Assembly (NCBI GenBank): GCA_040797845.1
Contig: JBFNFA010000002.1
Span: 496,001-560,000 of the forward strand
Length of the DNA: 64,000 bases
Reading direction: 5' to 3'
DNA from: Clostridium_AW sp040797845
GTDB taxonomy: Bacteria > Bacillota > Clostridia > Clostridiales > Clostridiaceae
The position numbers and the translations under genes were made by a program. The notes under the pieces were generated by a model. The model was not told the DNA's origin and searched no databases. It saw only the letters and a program-made list of their open reading frames with translations. Positions 35,385 through 44,466 of the stretch are shown piece by piece. Each line of letters opens with the position of its first letter. Position 1 is the stretch's first letter.

Positions 35385-36423
35385 ACTTAAGTATATAAAC
35401 ATTTACCCATTTTACTCCCCAATCATTAGCCTGGCTATTATTATCAAGATAAACATCTATTATGTTTCCTTTAATAGCTCCACCAGTATCCTCTGCTATG
35501 GCATAGCCATATCCTTCTACATACACTTTAGTTCCTAGAGGAATAACTCTTGGGTCAACTGCTATAGTACTGTAACCACTAGTGTTTCTTCTCGCTGTAG
35601 TTCCTGTAGCTGTTATTCCAAATGCCGGATCGCCAGGATTCTTTCCTGTAGAGGCATAATCAGAAGTATAGGCAGTTGCCTTCATTCTCATTACATTTGA
35701 ATAACGCATATTAGAACCACGAGATGGGGTATAATTTCCTGTTGTTCCCATAGCAATTACTTTTTCAACTGGCTTCTTAGTAACCACTTCACTTATTACT
35801 TTTTTGGAAACTTCTTTTCCATTTTCATAAACTACCCTTGTAGTAATAGTCTTTTCTCCAGGTTTTCCCTGCTGAATAACCTTATTTTTTCCTTGTTCTA
35901 AACTGCTATCGCTTTTAGTAACAGTGGCAAAGTCTATAGATTTTACTTCCTTTACTTCTTTGCTTTCAACTTTGGTTATCTCAACTTGTAAACCTTCTTC
36001 AAGTGGTTCCTCTTTAGATGGACTTACTCTGTCAAGTGCATTTAGCTGTATTCCTTCTGCTGTTAACATAGTTTCTACATCGTTTTCTGCAGATTGGATA
36101 GCTAAAGTTTTTCCATCTAACTTCAGTTCAACATTTACAGCTTTTTTAACATATATTTTATCTTTATCTTTTATACTACTGTCTAACCCTGGTGTTACTT
36201 TATCCTTTGATCCTATTTCTATATCATTCGCAGTTAAAGCTTCTTTTACGTTAGATCTAAATGTCGTTATTTTATTTTCTTTACCATCAATATAAACATA
36301 TACAGTTTTTCTAGCACCAGTTATTATAACGGTACTAATCATAATTAATAATACAGTAACAAAAACTGCCTTAGGACCATTGGAAAAATAATTTCTAATA
36401 GAATTTTTAAATTTTTCCACCAC
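35383..36423 (-). CDS. Secreted G5 and 3D domain cell-wall protein (YabE/Rpf-like)
   Basis: A 346-residue exported protein with an N-terminal membrane helix (AVFVTVLLIMISTVIITG). Then come two DUF348 repeats (VYIDGKENKITTF and ELKLDGKTLAIQS), a G5 domain (about 150-215, GKPGEKTITTRVVYENGKEV) and a C-terminal 3D domain with AVDPRVIPLGTKVYVEGYG and AEDTGGAIKGNIIDVYL. The 3D domain is a double-psi barrel related to lytic transglycosylases, and the conserved aspartates are present. YabE homologues remodel peptidoglycan during growth or spore outgrowth. A perfect sigma-A promoter lies upstream. Confidence 0.9.
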   Translation of the reverse strand: MVEKFKNSIRNYFSNGPKAVFVTVLLIMISTVIITGARKTVYVYIDGKENKITTFRSNVKEALTANDIEIGSKDKVTPGLDSSIKDKDKIYVKKAVNVELKLDGKTLAIQSAENDVETMLTAEGIQLNALDRVSPSKEEPLEEGLQVEITKVESKEVKEVKSIDFATVTKSDSSLEQGKNKVIQQGKPGEKTITTRVVYENGKEVSKKVISEVVTKKPVEKVIAMGTTGNYTPSRGSNMRYSNVMRMKATAYTSDYASTGKNPGDPAFGITATGTTARRNTSGYSTIAVDPRVIPLGTKVYVEGYGYAIAEDTGGAIKGNIIDVYLDNNSQANDWGVKWVNVYILK

Positions 36424-36476
36424 AAATACCTCCCTTTGGCAAAACGTAGGATTTCTACTATTTTGGACATTTGAAG

Positions 36477-36505
36477 ATTATATCCTTAAAATTTCGTTTT
36501 GTCAA
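36477..36505 (-). promoter_or_regulatory. Consensus promoter of the 3D-domain gene
   Basis: TTGACA (36500-36505) and TATAAT (36477-36482) on the minus strand are exactly 17 bases apart. The rest of the gap 36506-36720 is very AT-rich and I see no other feature in it. Confidence 0.85.
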
Positions 36506-36720
36506 ATTTCCTTATATTTTGACTGTCTAAATGCAACACTGTGCATAAATTTATAATAAATATATTATTGCGGTTTTTTATAGCGACAGTTCTTAAAGGT
36601 GGAATTTGGGATTTATTACAATTTAAGTTATTATATTATATGCCAATTTTTTAATTTTTAATCATTTGTAACAAAATAATTATCATTTTTTTGAAAAATA
36701 CATAGAATCATTTTACACTA

Positions 36721-37488
36721 TTATTTTATTTTTATCAACTCTTTCACATTTGAAATAGTTTGATTACTAAGTGTATCTATGGATATTTCTTTTATATTTG
36801 CAATTTCTTCCAATATGTAACTTATATACTCAGATCTATTTCTCTTACCCCTAAATGGTGTGGGAGCCATATATGGACAATCAGTTTCTACTAGAATTCT
36901 ATCTAAAGGAACTTCCTTAGCTACTTCTACTATTTTCTTAGCATTTTTAAAAGTAACTACTCCTGTAAAGCCTATATAATAGCCTAATTTTATACATTCT
37001 CTTGCAAATTCAACACTTCCTGAAAAACAATGTATAACTCCCTTTACCTCTGGAAACATTTTTAGTATCTCCAATGTATCAGCATGAGCATCTCTATTGT
37101 GTATTACAACTGGTAAGTTAAGTTCCTTAGCTAATTCCATTTGTTTTATAAAAGCATATTTTTGAATCTCCCTAGGAGGATTCTCATCGTAATAATAATC
37201 TAATCCTATTTCTCCTATGGCTCTAACCTTTTCATATTCCGTCATTTTTCTTATTTCTTCTATCAATTCATCATTAACTTCATCTGCATACTCTGGATGT
37301 ATTCCTACTGCTGCATAGAACATAGGATTTTCTCTTGCCAACTTTACTGAATCTCTAGCACCTTGAAGAGACGATCCACAGTTTAATACTCCTATAACAT
37401 TGCTCTGTCTTAATTCTTCTAGTACTTTTTCTCTATCTTCATCAAAACTCTCATCATCATAATGTGCATGTGAATCAAATATAAGCAT
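36721..37488 (-). CDS. tatD: TatD family metal-dependent deoxyribonuclease
   Basis: A 256-residue TIM-barrel hydrolase. The metal ligands are visible as FDSHAHYD, the Glu in GEIGLDYYYDEN, VIHNRDAH, VIHCFSG and ETDCPYMAP. TatD-type enzymes act as 3'-5' nucleases in DNA repair. A TTG precedes the ATG, but GGAGG is spaced for the ATG at 37486-37488. Located between the DUF362 protein and the 3D-domain gene, in the order known from Bacillus and Clostridium. Confidence 0.94.
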   Translation of the reverse strand: MLIFDSHAHYDDESFDEDREKVLEELRQSNVIGVLNCGSSLQGARDSVKLARENPMFYAAVGIHPEYADEVNDELIEEIRKMTEYEKVRAIGEIGLDYYYDENPPREIQKYAFIKQMELAKELNLPVVIHNRDAHADTLEILKMFPEVKGVIHCFSGSVEFARECIKLGYYIGFTGVVTFKNAKKIVEVAKEVPLDRILVETDCPYMAPTPFRGKRNRSEYISYILEEIANIKEISIDTLSNQTISNVKELIKIK

Positions 37489-37533
37489 CAATATTCCTCC
37501 TAAGTTTATATCATTAGTTTTATATTATTAGTT

Positions 37534-38646
37534 CTATATTATAATAAGCTCGTAATCTTCACTACCAATTCCTAATTTCACTCCATGATCTAGTCCTGCT
37601 TTCCAATTGGTATTACTATGAATATGTGTAAACTTATCATGTCCTTGGTGATAACATTTATCTTCTAATATTGTATTTTTCATCATAGGTGCTCTATTTA
37701 CTAAATCTGCGCACGCCATATCAAGTGCAATTGGATCGAAGGATGCCGCTATACCTATATCTGGAACTATAGGTGCATCGTTACTATCCCAACAATCACA
37801 ATTTGGTGATACATTCATAATAAAACTTATATGGAAATGAGGTTTGCCTTTTATAACTGCATATGTATACTCGGCAATTTTTTCATTTGCAATATCTGCT
37901 GATTCATTCCAAATAACTTGAGCAGAGTTAAATTGACAAACTGCTACACACTGCCCACAGCCTATGCATTTGGCATAATTTATTTCTGCCTTTTTATCAT
38001 TATCATAAAATATGGCATCCTGTGAACAGTTTTTTATACAAAAGCCACAACTTACACAATTTTTCTTCACTATTTTGGGCTGAGATGCTGAGTGCATTTC
38101 TAATTTTCCACCTCTAGAACCTGAGCCCATTCCTAAGTTCTTAATGGCGCCTCCAAAACCAGTCATGTCATGCCCTTTAAAGTGATTCATAGAAATAACA
38201 ATATCTGCATCTGCGATAGCAGTTCCAATTTTTGCAGTTTTGCAATGTATTCCATTTTCTATTTCTATTTCACTATAATCTGTTCCTTTAAGACCATCCG
38301 CAATTAAAACTTGACATCCTAAAGTTAGAGGATTAAATCCATTTTCCATTGCAGCTTCCAAATGGTCTAATGCGTTGTCTCTTCTTCCTTTATAAAGAGT
38401 ATTTGCATCTGTTAAAAATGGCTTACCTCCTAATTCCTTAATTATATCTACTAATCTTCTAGCATAATTAGGCCTAATGTAAGCTAAATTACCCGGCTCT
38501 CCAAAGTGAATTTTAATGGCTATAAACTTATTCTCAAAATCTATATTTTCAATTCCAGCTTTTTTTACTAACCTTTCCAGTTTGTCAAGCAAATTAAGGC
38601 CAGGCCTTGTTCTCAAATCTGTAAAATATACCTTTGAATTTCCCAT
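37534..38646 (-). CDS. DUF362 protein with two [4Fe-4S] clusters
   Basis: About 370 residues. The N-terminal and C-terminal parts form a DUF362 domain (IKIHFGEPGNLAYIRP, ISMNHFKGHDMTGFGGAIKN). A ferredoxin insert near residues 190-245 has two cluster motifs, CVSCGFCIKNC and CIGCGQCVAVC. DUF362 proteins are thought to be redox enzymes but the reaction is unknown. The frame starts with GTG at 38655; AGAGGTG favours the ATG at 38644-38646. It lies in the metG-tatD interval and reads in the same direction. Confidence 0.88.
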   Translation of the reverse strand: MGNSKVYFTDLRTRPGLNLLDKLERLVKKAGIENIDFENKFIAIKIHFGEPGNLAYIRPNYARRLVDIIKELGGKPFLTDANTLYKGRRDNALDHLEAAMENGFNPLTLGCQVLIADGLKGTDYSEIEIENGIHCKTAKIGTAIADADIVISMNHFKGHDMTGFGGAIKNLGMGSGSRGGKLEMHSASQPKIVKKNCVSCGFCIKNCSQDAIFYDNDKKAEINYAKCIGCGQCVAVCQFNSAQVIWNESADIANEKIAEYTYAVIKGKPHFHISFIMNVSPNCDCWDSNDAPIVPDIGIAASFDPIALDMACADLVNRAPMMKNTILEDKCYHQGHDKFTHIHSNTNWKAGLDHGVKLGIGSEDYELIII

Positions 38647-38820
38647 ATAAATCACCTCTCTTTATTTGTATGAATATTTTATCATATAGAAGACTACATA
38701 TCAAAAATCAAAAGTTATATATTTTAATATACATGATATTAAAATTACTCTAAAATTATAACAATATTCCATAGAATCGATAAAAAAGTATATTATTAAG
38801 ATGTTTAGCTTACCAAATAG

Positions 38821-38883
38821 AGAGCTAAGCATATAGTGAAGCCCCTCCGAAAAAAGTCGCTTTTTAACTACATACTTAGCTCT
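38821..38883. terminator. Nested hairpin downstream of metG
   Basis: Outer arms AGAGCTAAGCATATAGT (38821-38837) and ACTACATACTTAGCTCT (38867-38883) pair over 17 positions with two mismatches or wobbles. The 29-base interior contains AAAAAG/CTTTTT (38851-38865). It follows the metG stop closely and probably ends its transcript, though the T-run lies inside the structure. The remaining gap to 38646 is AT-rich and empty. Confidence 0.5.
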
Positions 38884-38909
38884 TTTATGGTTTACAAATA
38901 TATTTAATA

Positions 38910-40844
38910 CTACCTAACAATACTTCCTGTTGGCAACTCTTCTGGAACACTTACTGTGAATAACTTGCTGTCATCATCAGTAGCTGCAGCTAATATCATT
39001 CCTTGAGAAATCTCTCCTCTTAATTTTGCAGGTTTTAAGTTAGCAACTAGTACTACATACTTTCCTACAAGTTCCTCAGGTTTATAATACTGAGCTATGC
39101 CTGATATTACCTGTCTTTCTTCTCCAGCTAAGTCTACCTTAAGTTTTAATAATTTTTTAGCTCCTTTAACAGGTTCACAGGATAAAACCTTAACTACTCT
39201 TAAATCTACTTTTTCAAAGTCTTCTATAGTTATTTCTTCCTTTAATGGTTGCATTTTAGGAGCATTTTCTTTCATTTGTTCTTCTCTTAATTTATTTAAC
39301 TCTTCAATTTTAGCTTCAATATCTATTCTTGGGAATATTGCATCTCCTTTTGCTACCTTAGTTCCTGCACTTGTTCCATCAAAGGAGGCTATACTTTCCC
39401 AAGTAGTAGATTCTACATTTAATTGTTCATTGATCTTACCACTTGTTTCTGGTAAGAATGCTGAAAGTAGTACAGATACTATTCTTAAACTTTCCGCCAA
39501 ATTATAAAGTACTGTTCCTAATCTTTCTTTTTTATCTTCATCCTTAGCTAATATCCAAGGAGTAGTTTCATCTATATATTTGTTAGCTCTTCCAATTAAA
39601 GTCCATATTTCATCTAGGGCTTCAGGGATTCTTAACTTATCAATATGCTCCTCTACTTTTTGAGAAGTGCCAATTGCTAGGTTAATTAAACTATCATCAA
39701 TATCTTCCTTACATGTTGGAGCTGGAATTACTCCATCAAAGTATTTTTGTATCATAGCTGTAGTTCTTGATAAAAGATTTCCTAAATCATTAGCTAAATC
39801 TGAATTAATTTTCTGTATGAATAATTCATTATTAAATATTCCGTCAGATCCAAAAGGTATTTCTCTTAATAAATAGTATCTAACCGCATCCGCTCCAAAA
39901 TGGTCAACAAGTACCACTGGGTCTACTACATTACCTTTAGATTTTGACATCTTTCCTCCATCTACTAGTAACCAACCATGACCAAATACCTGCTTAGGTA
40001 GCGGAACTCCTAAAGCCATTAACATAATTGGCCAATAAATAGTGTGGAATCTTAAAATATCTTTTCCAACAAGATGTACATCTGCTGGCCAATATTTCTT
40101 TAATAATTCTTCATTCCCACTATTATATCCTAATGCAGTTATATAGTTTGCTAAGGCATCTATCCAAACATATATAACATGTTTTTCGTCGAAACTTACA
40201 GGTATACCCCAGTTAAACGAAGTTCTGGATATACATAAATCCTGTAATCCTGGTTTTAAAAAGTTATTGATCATTTCGTTTTTTCTTGATTCTGGTTGTA
40301 TGAAGTGAGGATGTGCTTCTATATGCTCCAAAAGTCTATCTGCATATTTTGACATTTTAAAGAAGTATGCTTCTTCCTTTGCTTTTTCCACAGCTCTGCC
40401 ACAATCAGGACATTTTCCATCTATTAACTGAGTTTCTGTCCAGAATGATTCACAAGGTGTACAATACCATCCTTCATACTCACTTTTGTATATATCACCT
40501 TGATCATAAAGTTGTTTAAATATCTTTTGAACAGCACTTATATGATAGTCATCTGTAGTTCTTATAAATCTATCGTAACTTACATTCATTAACTTCCATA
40601 AATCCTTAATACTTGCTACAATTTCATCTACATATGCCTTTGGTGTAACTCCTTTAGCTTCAGCTAATCTTTGAATCTTTTGTCCGTGTTCATCTGTTCC
40701 TGTTAAGAACATTACATCATAACCTGTAAGTCTCTTAAATCTTGCTAATGCATCTGCTGCTATTGTAGTATACGTATTTCCTATATGCAATTTAGCTGAT
40801 GGATAGTATATTGGGGTAGTAATATAATAAGTTTTCTTTTCCAT
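38910..40844 (-). CDS. metG: Methionyl-tRNA synthetase
   Basis: A 644-residue class I synthetase that charges tRNA-Met and initiator tRNA. HIGH-like HIGN in YYPSAKLHIGNTYTT, a zinc knuckle (CTPC...CPDC, residues about 127-148), KMSKSKGNVVDP near 300, the anticodon-binding helical bundle, and a C-terminal EMAP/Trbp111-like tRNA-binding domain (DLRVVKVLSCEPVKGAKKLL). AGGAGG precedes the ATG, and a T-box leader with an ATG specifier controls it. Confidence 0.97.
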   Translation of the reverse strand: MEKKTYYITTPIYYPSAKLHIGNTYTTIAADALARFKRLTGYDVMFLTGTDEHGQKIQRLAEAKGVTPKAYVDEIVASIKDLWKLMNVSYDRFIRTTDDYHISAVQKIFKQLYDQGDIYKSEYEGWYCTPCESFWTETQLIDGKCPDCGRAVEKAKEEAYFFKMSKYADRLLEHIEAHPHFIQPESRKNEMINNFLKPGLQDLCISRTSFNWGIPVSFDEKHVIYVWIDALANYITALGYNSGNEELLKKYWPADVHLVGKDILRFHTIYWPIMLMALGVPLPKQVFGHGWLLVDGGKMSKSKGNVVDPVVLVDHFGADAVRYYLLREIPFGSDGIFNNELFIQKINSDLANDLGNLLSRTTAMIQKYFDGVIPAPTCKEDIDDSLINLAIGTSQKVEEHIDKLRIPEALDEIWTLIGRANKYIDETTPWILAKDEDKKERLGTVLYNLAESLRIVSVLLSAFLPETSGKINEQLNVESTTWESIASFDGTSAGTKVAKGDAIFPRIDIEAKIEELNKLREEQMKENAPKMQPLKEEITIEDFEKVDLRVVKVLSCEPVKGAKKLLKLKVDLAGEERQVISGIAQYYKPEELVGKYVVLVANLKPAKLRGEISQGMILAAATDDDSKLFTVSVPEELPTGSIVR

Positions 40845-40896
40845 TTTAAATCCTCCTTTTAAGTTGATTTGTCATTTAAATTTTAAATTAATAAAA

Positions 40897-41158
40897 TAAA
40901 AAAACCTCTATACAGTTTTTCTGTATAGAGGCGCAATTTACGCGTTACCACTCTAATTTATTCTATCCTCACAGATAGAATCTTTATAAGTGACTAAATA
41001 ATCACCTTGCAATATAACGGTTGCTACCGTATCACCCTACTGTAATCTTCAGATAACATGCTCTAGGACCATGTTCATAAACTTCCATACTGCTAGCTTT
41101 CACCTTCCCTAGCTCTCTTTAAGTACTTTCATTTACTACTCTTCCTATCATTGCATTT
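40897..41158 (-). promoter_or_regulatory. T-box leader of metG (methionine specifier ATG)
   Basis: A leader of about 300 bases carries the T-box sequence AGAGTGGTAACGCG (40941-40954, minus strand) and the terminator stem CCTCTATACAG/CTGTATAGAGG (40905-40931) with a T-run. The specifier loop reads GAAC-ATG-G-TCCTA, where TCCTA pairs with TAGGA at the base of Stem I, so the specifier codon is ATG at 41070-41072. This matches the downstream synthetase. Confidence 0.93.
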
Positions 41159-41164
41159 AGTATA

Positions 41165-41192
41165 ATTATAATATATAAACAATTCTTGTCAA
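41165..41192 (-). promoter_or_regulatory. metG promoter
   Basis: TTGACA (41187-41192) and TATAAT (41165-41170) on the minus strand are 16 bases apart, directly upstream of the T-box leader. Confidence 0.8.
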
Positions 41193-41294
41193 CTACTTTA
41201 TTTTATTTATTGTTTCACCAATTCCATTTATATATTCAATAAACTTTTCTCTAATATCTTCTATTTGCACTAAGCCTACATTTGATACATTCAT
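41193..41294 (-). pseudogene. Possible gene remnant, C-terminal fragment of 33 codons
   Basis: A short minus-strand frame begins MNVSNVGLVQIEDIREKFIE and ends GETINKIK, running in frame from an upstream stop near 41320. It reads like the end of an ordinary soluble protein and has no ribosome binding site, so it may be what is left of a deleted gene. The stop abuts the -35 box of the metG promoter. I cannot name the family. Confidence 0.3.
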
Positions 41295-41430
41295 CACATA
41301 ATTCTTTCTATTTCAACAACCTTGCTACTTCACGTAAAAATAATGTATTATTATATTTGTACTTAATTATTTATTTTATCATTAATATAATTAATATAAT
41401 AAACAATTTCATGTTTAAGGAGGGATATTT

Positions 41431-42789
41431 ATAATAAATAGAAAAATACTAAAAGAAGTTTTACATTTAGCCTTACCCGCAGTAGGAGAAATGATCCTTT
41501 ACATGATGATTTGGGTTCTAGATACTATGATGGTTGGAAAATATGGTGGACAAGTCGCTGTAAGTACTGTAGGTCTTAGTTCCGAAATACTGTACTCCTT
41601 AGTAAATATATTTATTGCGGTAGGTGTATCTGTAGGAACAGTATCATTAGTATCAAGAAAATTAGGAGCTAATGAGGAAAGCTTGGCTGAAGAGTATGCT
41701 ACCTTGGGTTTGTTAATAGGTTCAATATTGGCACTAATTATATCTAGTACGACCTTTATATTTGCTCCTAGTATTTTATCCTATGCTGGAGCTAAAAACG
41801 ATGTATTAAAATATGGAATTATCTACATGAGAATAACCTCTTTAGGAATATTCTTTAATATGGTAATGAATGTATTAAACTCTATACTACGTGGAGGAAA
41901 AAACACAAGAACTCCTCTATTAGCTTCTGCACTAATAAATGTTGTAAATTTATTTCTAGATTGGGTTTTAATCTTTGGAAAATTAGGGTTTCCAGAGTTA
42001 GGTATTAGAGGAGCTGCTATAGCTACTGCCATAGCTCATGTTTCAGGCTTTATTTTTATAAGTACTTATACTTTAAAACATTCTTCAATTAAGCCGAGAT
42101 TGAAATATATAAAAAATCTTTCCTTCTCTAGATGCAAAGATCTTATAAAGTTATCCATACCATCTTCTCTCCATGAAGGTGCTTTTAGTGTGATAAGACT
42201 TATTGGTACAGTTATGGTAATGAATTTAGGGGAATTGGCCTTTGCTGCTAATCAGATTACTACTACTATAGAGTCAATTTCTTTCATGCCTGGTAATGGA
42301 TTTGCCATAGCTACTACAACTTTAGTAGGACATAAGATTGGTGAAAAGAATTTTAAGGAAGCAAAAGAATATACAAAGACTAGTACAATTATAGGAACTC
42401 TCCTTATGACATTATGTGGAGTAATGTTTCTACTATTCCCAAGGTTTCTTATATCTCTTTTCATAAGTAAAAACGAGGTAGATGTAATTAGCTTAGGTGC
42501 AACCTGTCTTATGATAGCCTCCATCGAACAACCCTTTATGGGAGTTCATATGATTTTAAGTGGAGCTTTAAACGGAGCTGGAGATACAAAGACACCTTTT
42601 ATAGTATCCTTTATATCTAATTGGTTCATTAGACTTCCATTGATGATTTACTTCATATATGTATTAAAATCATCAGTAGCATGGGTATGGGTGATTACAG
42701 GTATACAGTGGATATTCCAAGGAACGGTGATGTATATAGTTTACAAAAATAAATTTCATAATTTAATTAACGATTGTAAAAAATTATAA
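41431..42789 (+). CDS. MATE family efflux transporter with apparent ATA start
   Basis: A cation-coupled multidrug exporter of about 452 residues and twelve membrane helices. The N-terminal segment INRKILKEVLHLALPAVGEM is coded in frame upstream of the first ATG (41491), and it is part of the first MATE helix. AAGGAGGG (41417-41424) has ideal spacing to ATA at 41431-41433; no ATG, GTG or TTG is available there. Starting at 41491 would delete half of helix 1 and leave poor spacing. Conserved features include LRGGKNTRTPL, a second-half GNGFAIATTTLVG and GALNGAGDTKTP. It is followed by a second MATE gene with its own riboswitch-like leader. Confidence 0.8.
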   Translation: MINRKILKEVLHLALPAVGEMILYMMIWVLDTMMVGKYGGQVAVSTVGLSSEILYSLVNIFIAVGVSVGTVSLVSRKLGANEESLAEEYATLGLLIGSILALIISSTTFIFAPSILSYAGAKNDVLKYGIIYMRITSLGIFFNMVMNVLNSILRGGKNTRTPLLASALINVVNLFLDWVLIFGKLGFPELGIRGAAIATAIAHVSGFIFISTYTLKHSSIKPRLKYIKNLSFSRCKDLIKLSIPSSLHEGAFSVIRLIGTVMVMNLGELAFAANQITTTIESISFMPGNGFAIATTTLVGHKIGEKNFKEAKEYTKTSTIIGTLLMTLCGVMFLLFPRFLISLFISKNEVDVISLGATCLMIASIEQPFMGVHMILSGALNGAGDTKTPFIVSFISNWFIRLPLMIYFIYVLKSSVAWVWVITGIQWIFQGTVMYIVYKNKFHNLINDCKKL

Positions 42790-42865
42790 ATTTTATTTCT
42801 CATGATTAAATAATAAAATATTAAAAATAATGAAAATATTTATCCAAAAAACTAAAAGTAATATA

Positions 42866-42894
42866 TTGACATATAAACTTAACTTTGATATTAT
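42866..42894 (+). promoter_or_regulatory. Promoter of the second MATE gene leader
   Basis: TTGACA (42866-42871) and TATTAT (42889-42894) with a 17-base spacer; transcription should begin near 42901 and give a leader of about 145 bases. Confidence 0.8.
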
Positions 42895-42907
42895 GTAGGG
42901 GAAATTG

Positions 42908-43008
42908 AATATTACTCGTTGTACTAATTCTCGCCGGAGGATTAGTACTGTGAATACGAGATTAGTTTGCATAAGTAGGCTTGAATGTGCACCAAGTCTA
43001 CTTTTTTA
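42908..43008 (+). promoter_or_regulatory. Riboswitch candidate, guanidine-IV (mepA motif) type, with terminator
   Basis: The leader folds into P1 CTCGT/ACGAG (42915-42919, 42956-42960), an asymmetric internal loop, and P2 GTACTAAT/ATTAGTAC (42921-42928, 42941-42948) capped by CTC-GCCG-GAG. An intrinsic terminator follows: GTAGGCTTG/CAAGTCTAC (42975-42983, 42993-43001) and a long T-rich tract. A conserved-looking hairpin, a single-stranded joint and a terminator before a MATE gene fit the guanidine-IV class, known upstream of mepA-like genes in clostridia. The class assignment is from memory of that motif. Confidence 0.65.
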
Positions 43009-43044
43009 TTTTTATTTTTATTTTTATTTAAGGAGGAGAAATTT

Positions 43045-44382
43045 ATGGACAACGTATGTGAAGTTACTAATAACAAAAAGAGTCTTTTACGTTTATTTTT
43101 ATCCTATGCTATTCCAGGCATTGCTGGTCTTCTTTTTAACTCTCTATATATTTTAGTCGACGGATTATTTGTAGCGAGAATTTTAGGAAGAGAGGCCTTA
43201 GCAGCTGTAACCGTAGGAGTACCTGTAGTAGAGGTATTACTTGCTTTAAGTATGCTTATCTCTGTTGGTGCTGGAGTACTTATCTCTAATAGTAATGGTG
43301 CTGGAAATACTAAAGAAGGACGAAGAATCTTTAATCTATCCTTTAGATTGTTGATGGCAACTTCTATAATAATTGCAGGATTATCATTAATATTTATATA
43401 TCCTTTATCAAGTTTTTTAGGGGCTACTCCTGATATTATTGACTTGGTAGTAGAGTATCTAAGGTATTTCTTTGCATTTTCCCCTGCTTTTATGCTCAGT
43501 TATGGTATGTGCACATGGCTTAGAAATGATTCAAAACCATCACTTGTAATGATTGCGCAGATTGTAGGTGCTTTATCCAACATCATTTTAGACTGGTACT
43601 TTATGGTTCCACTTGAAATGGGACTTGCTGGTGCTGCCTTAGCAACTGGTCTTGGACCCGTATTCAGTATACTCATAATGTTACCACACTTTTTAAGAAA
43701 AAAAGGAAACCTATATTTTGAGAAGGTAAAATTAGATATTGAGACTATGCTTTTAACTATAAAAAGAGGTATACCTTCTTTTATGATGGAATTTGCTTTA
43801 GGTATAACTACACTTGTTTGTAATATTGCCATAGGTATACACATGGGATCATTAGGCTTCGCAGCTTATGGTATTGTAGGATATATAGCTTTAATAGCAA
43901 TATCCGTATTCTTAGGTATGGCAGAAGGATCTCAACCATTGATAAGCTTCTTCCATGGAGCCGAGGAAAATTCAAAAATTAAAGACATTATAAATATAAG
44001 TTTAATAATTTCTACAGTTATTGGAACTGTCACCTATTTTCTTTTATATAATTTCGGGAAATACCCAGTATCTGTATTCGCGGGTAAAGATATCGATCTT
44101 ATCAATACTTCTGTGAATGCGATTATTTACTATTTCCCAGCTTTATTTATCTCTGGTATCAACATTGTTATAGCTTCTGGTTTACAATCAATAGGTCATT
44201 GGAAAGAATCTGTAGTGATTTCTCTATGTAGAAGCTTAATTCTATTACTACCATTATTATTTGTTCTCCCTATGTTTTTAGGTAATAACGGTGTATGGCT
44301 ATCAGTTCCTATAGCGGAATTACTTACAGTATTTATAGCATACTTCCTCTTGAAAAAATTTATTTTAAATGCTAAAGCATAA
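43045..44382 (+). CDS. MATE family efflux transporter (MepA-like)
   Basis: About 445 residues and twelve helices, close in length to MepA. The frame is open further upstream through the leader, but AAGGAGGAG lies nine bases before the ATG at 43045-43047. Landmarks include YILVDGLFVARILGREALAA, GAGVLISNSNGAGNTKEGRR, GMCTWLRNDSKPSL and EFALGITTLVCN. The riboswitch-like leader suggests that it exports a small toxic compound, guanidinium if the class is right. A terminator shared with the convergent ABC permease follows. Confidence 0.9.
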   Translation: MDNVCEVTNNKKSLLRLFLSYAIPGIAGLLFNSLYILVDGLFVARILGREALAAVTVGVPVVEVLLALSMLISVGAGVLISNSNGAGNTKEGRRIFNLSFRLLMATSIIIAGLSLIFIYPLSSFLGATPDIIDLVVEYLRYFFAFSPAFMLSYGMCTWLRNDSKPSLVMIAQIVGALSNIILDWYFMVPLEMGLAGAALATGLGPVFSILIMLPHFLRKKGNLYFEKVKLDIETMLLTIKRGIPSFMMEFALGITTLVCNIAIGIHMGSLGFAAYGIVGYIALIAISVFLGMAEGSQPLISFFHGAEENSKIKDIINISLIISTVIGTVTYFLLYNFGKYPVSVFAGKDIDLINTSVNAIIYYFPALFISGINIVIASGLQSIGHWKESVVISLCRSLILLLPLLFVLPMFLGNNGVWLSVPIAELLTVFIAYFLLKKFILNAKA

Positions 44383-44419
44383 ATTGTTTAAATTACATTG
44401 TAAAATCTTAAGTATAAAT

Positions 44420-44453
44420 AAAAAAGCTTTTGGAAATTTCCAAAGGCTTTTTT
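44420..44453. terminator. Bidirectional terminator between MATE and ABC permease genes
   Basis: AAAAGCTTTTGG and CCAAAGGCTTTT arms with one wobble, with A-run and T-run flanks, lie between convergent genes. Confidence 0.85.
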
Positions 44454-44466
44454 TATTTATGGTTTT

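Noticed and set aside
42905..43156. Plus-strand frame across the second MATE leader
   Set aside because: It runs through the riboswitch-like stems and the T-tract and is out of frame with the transporter.
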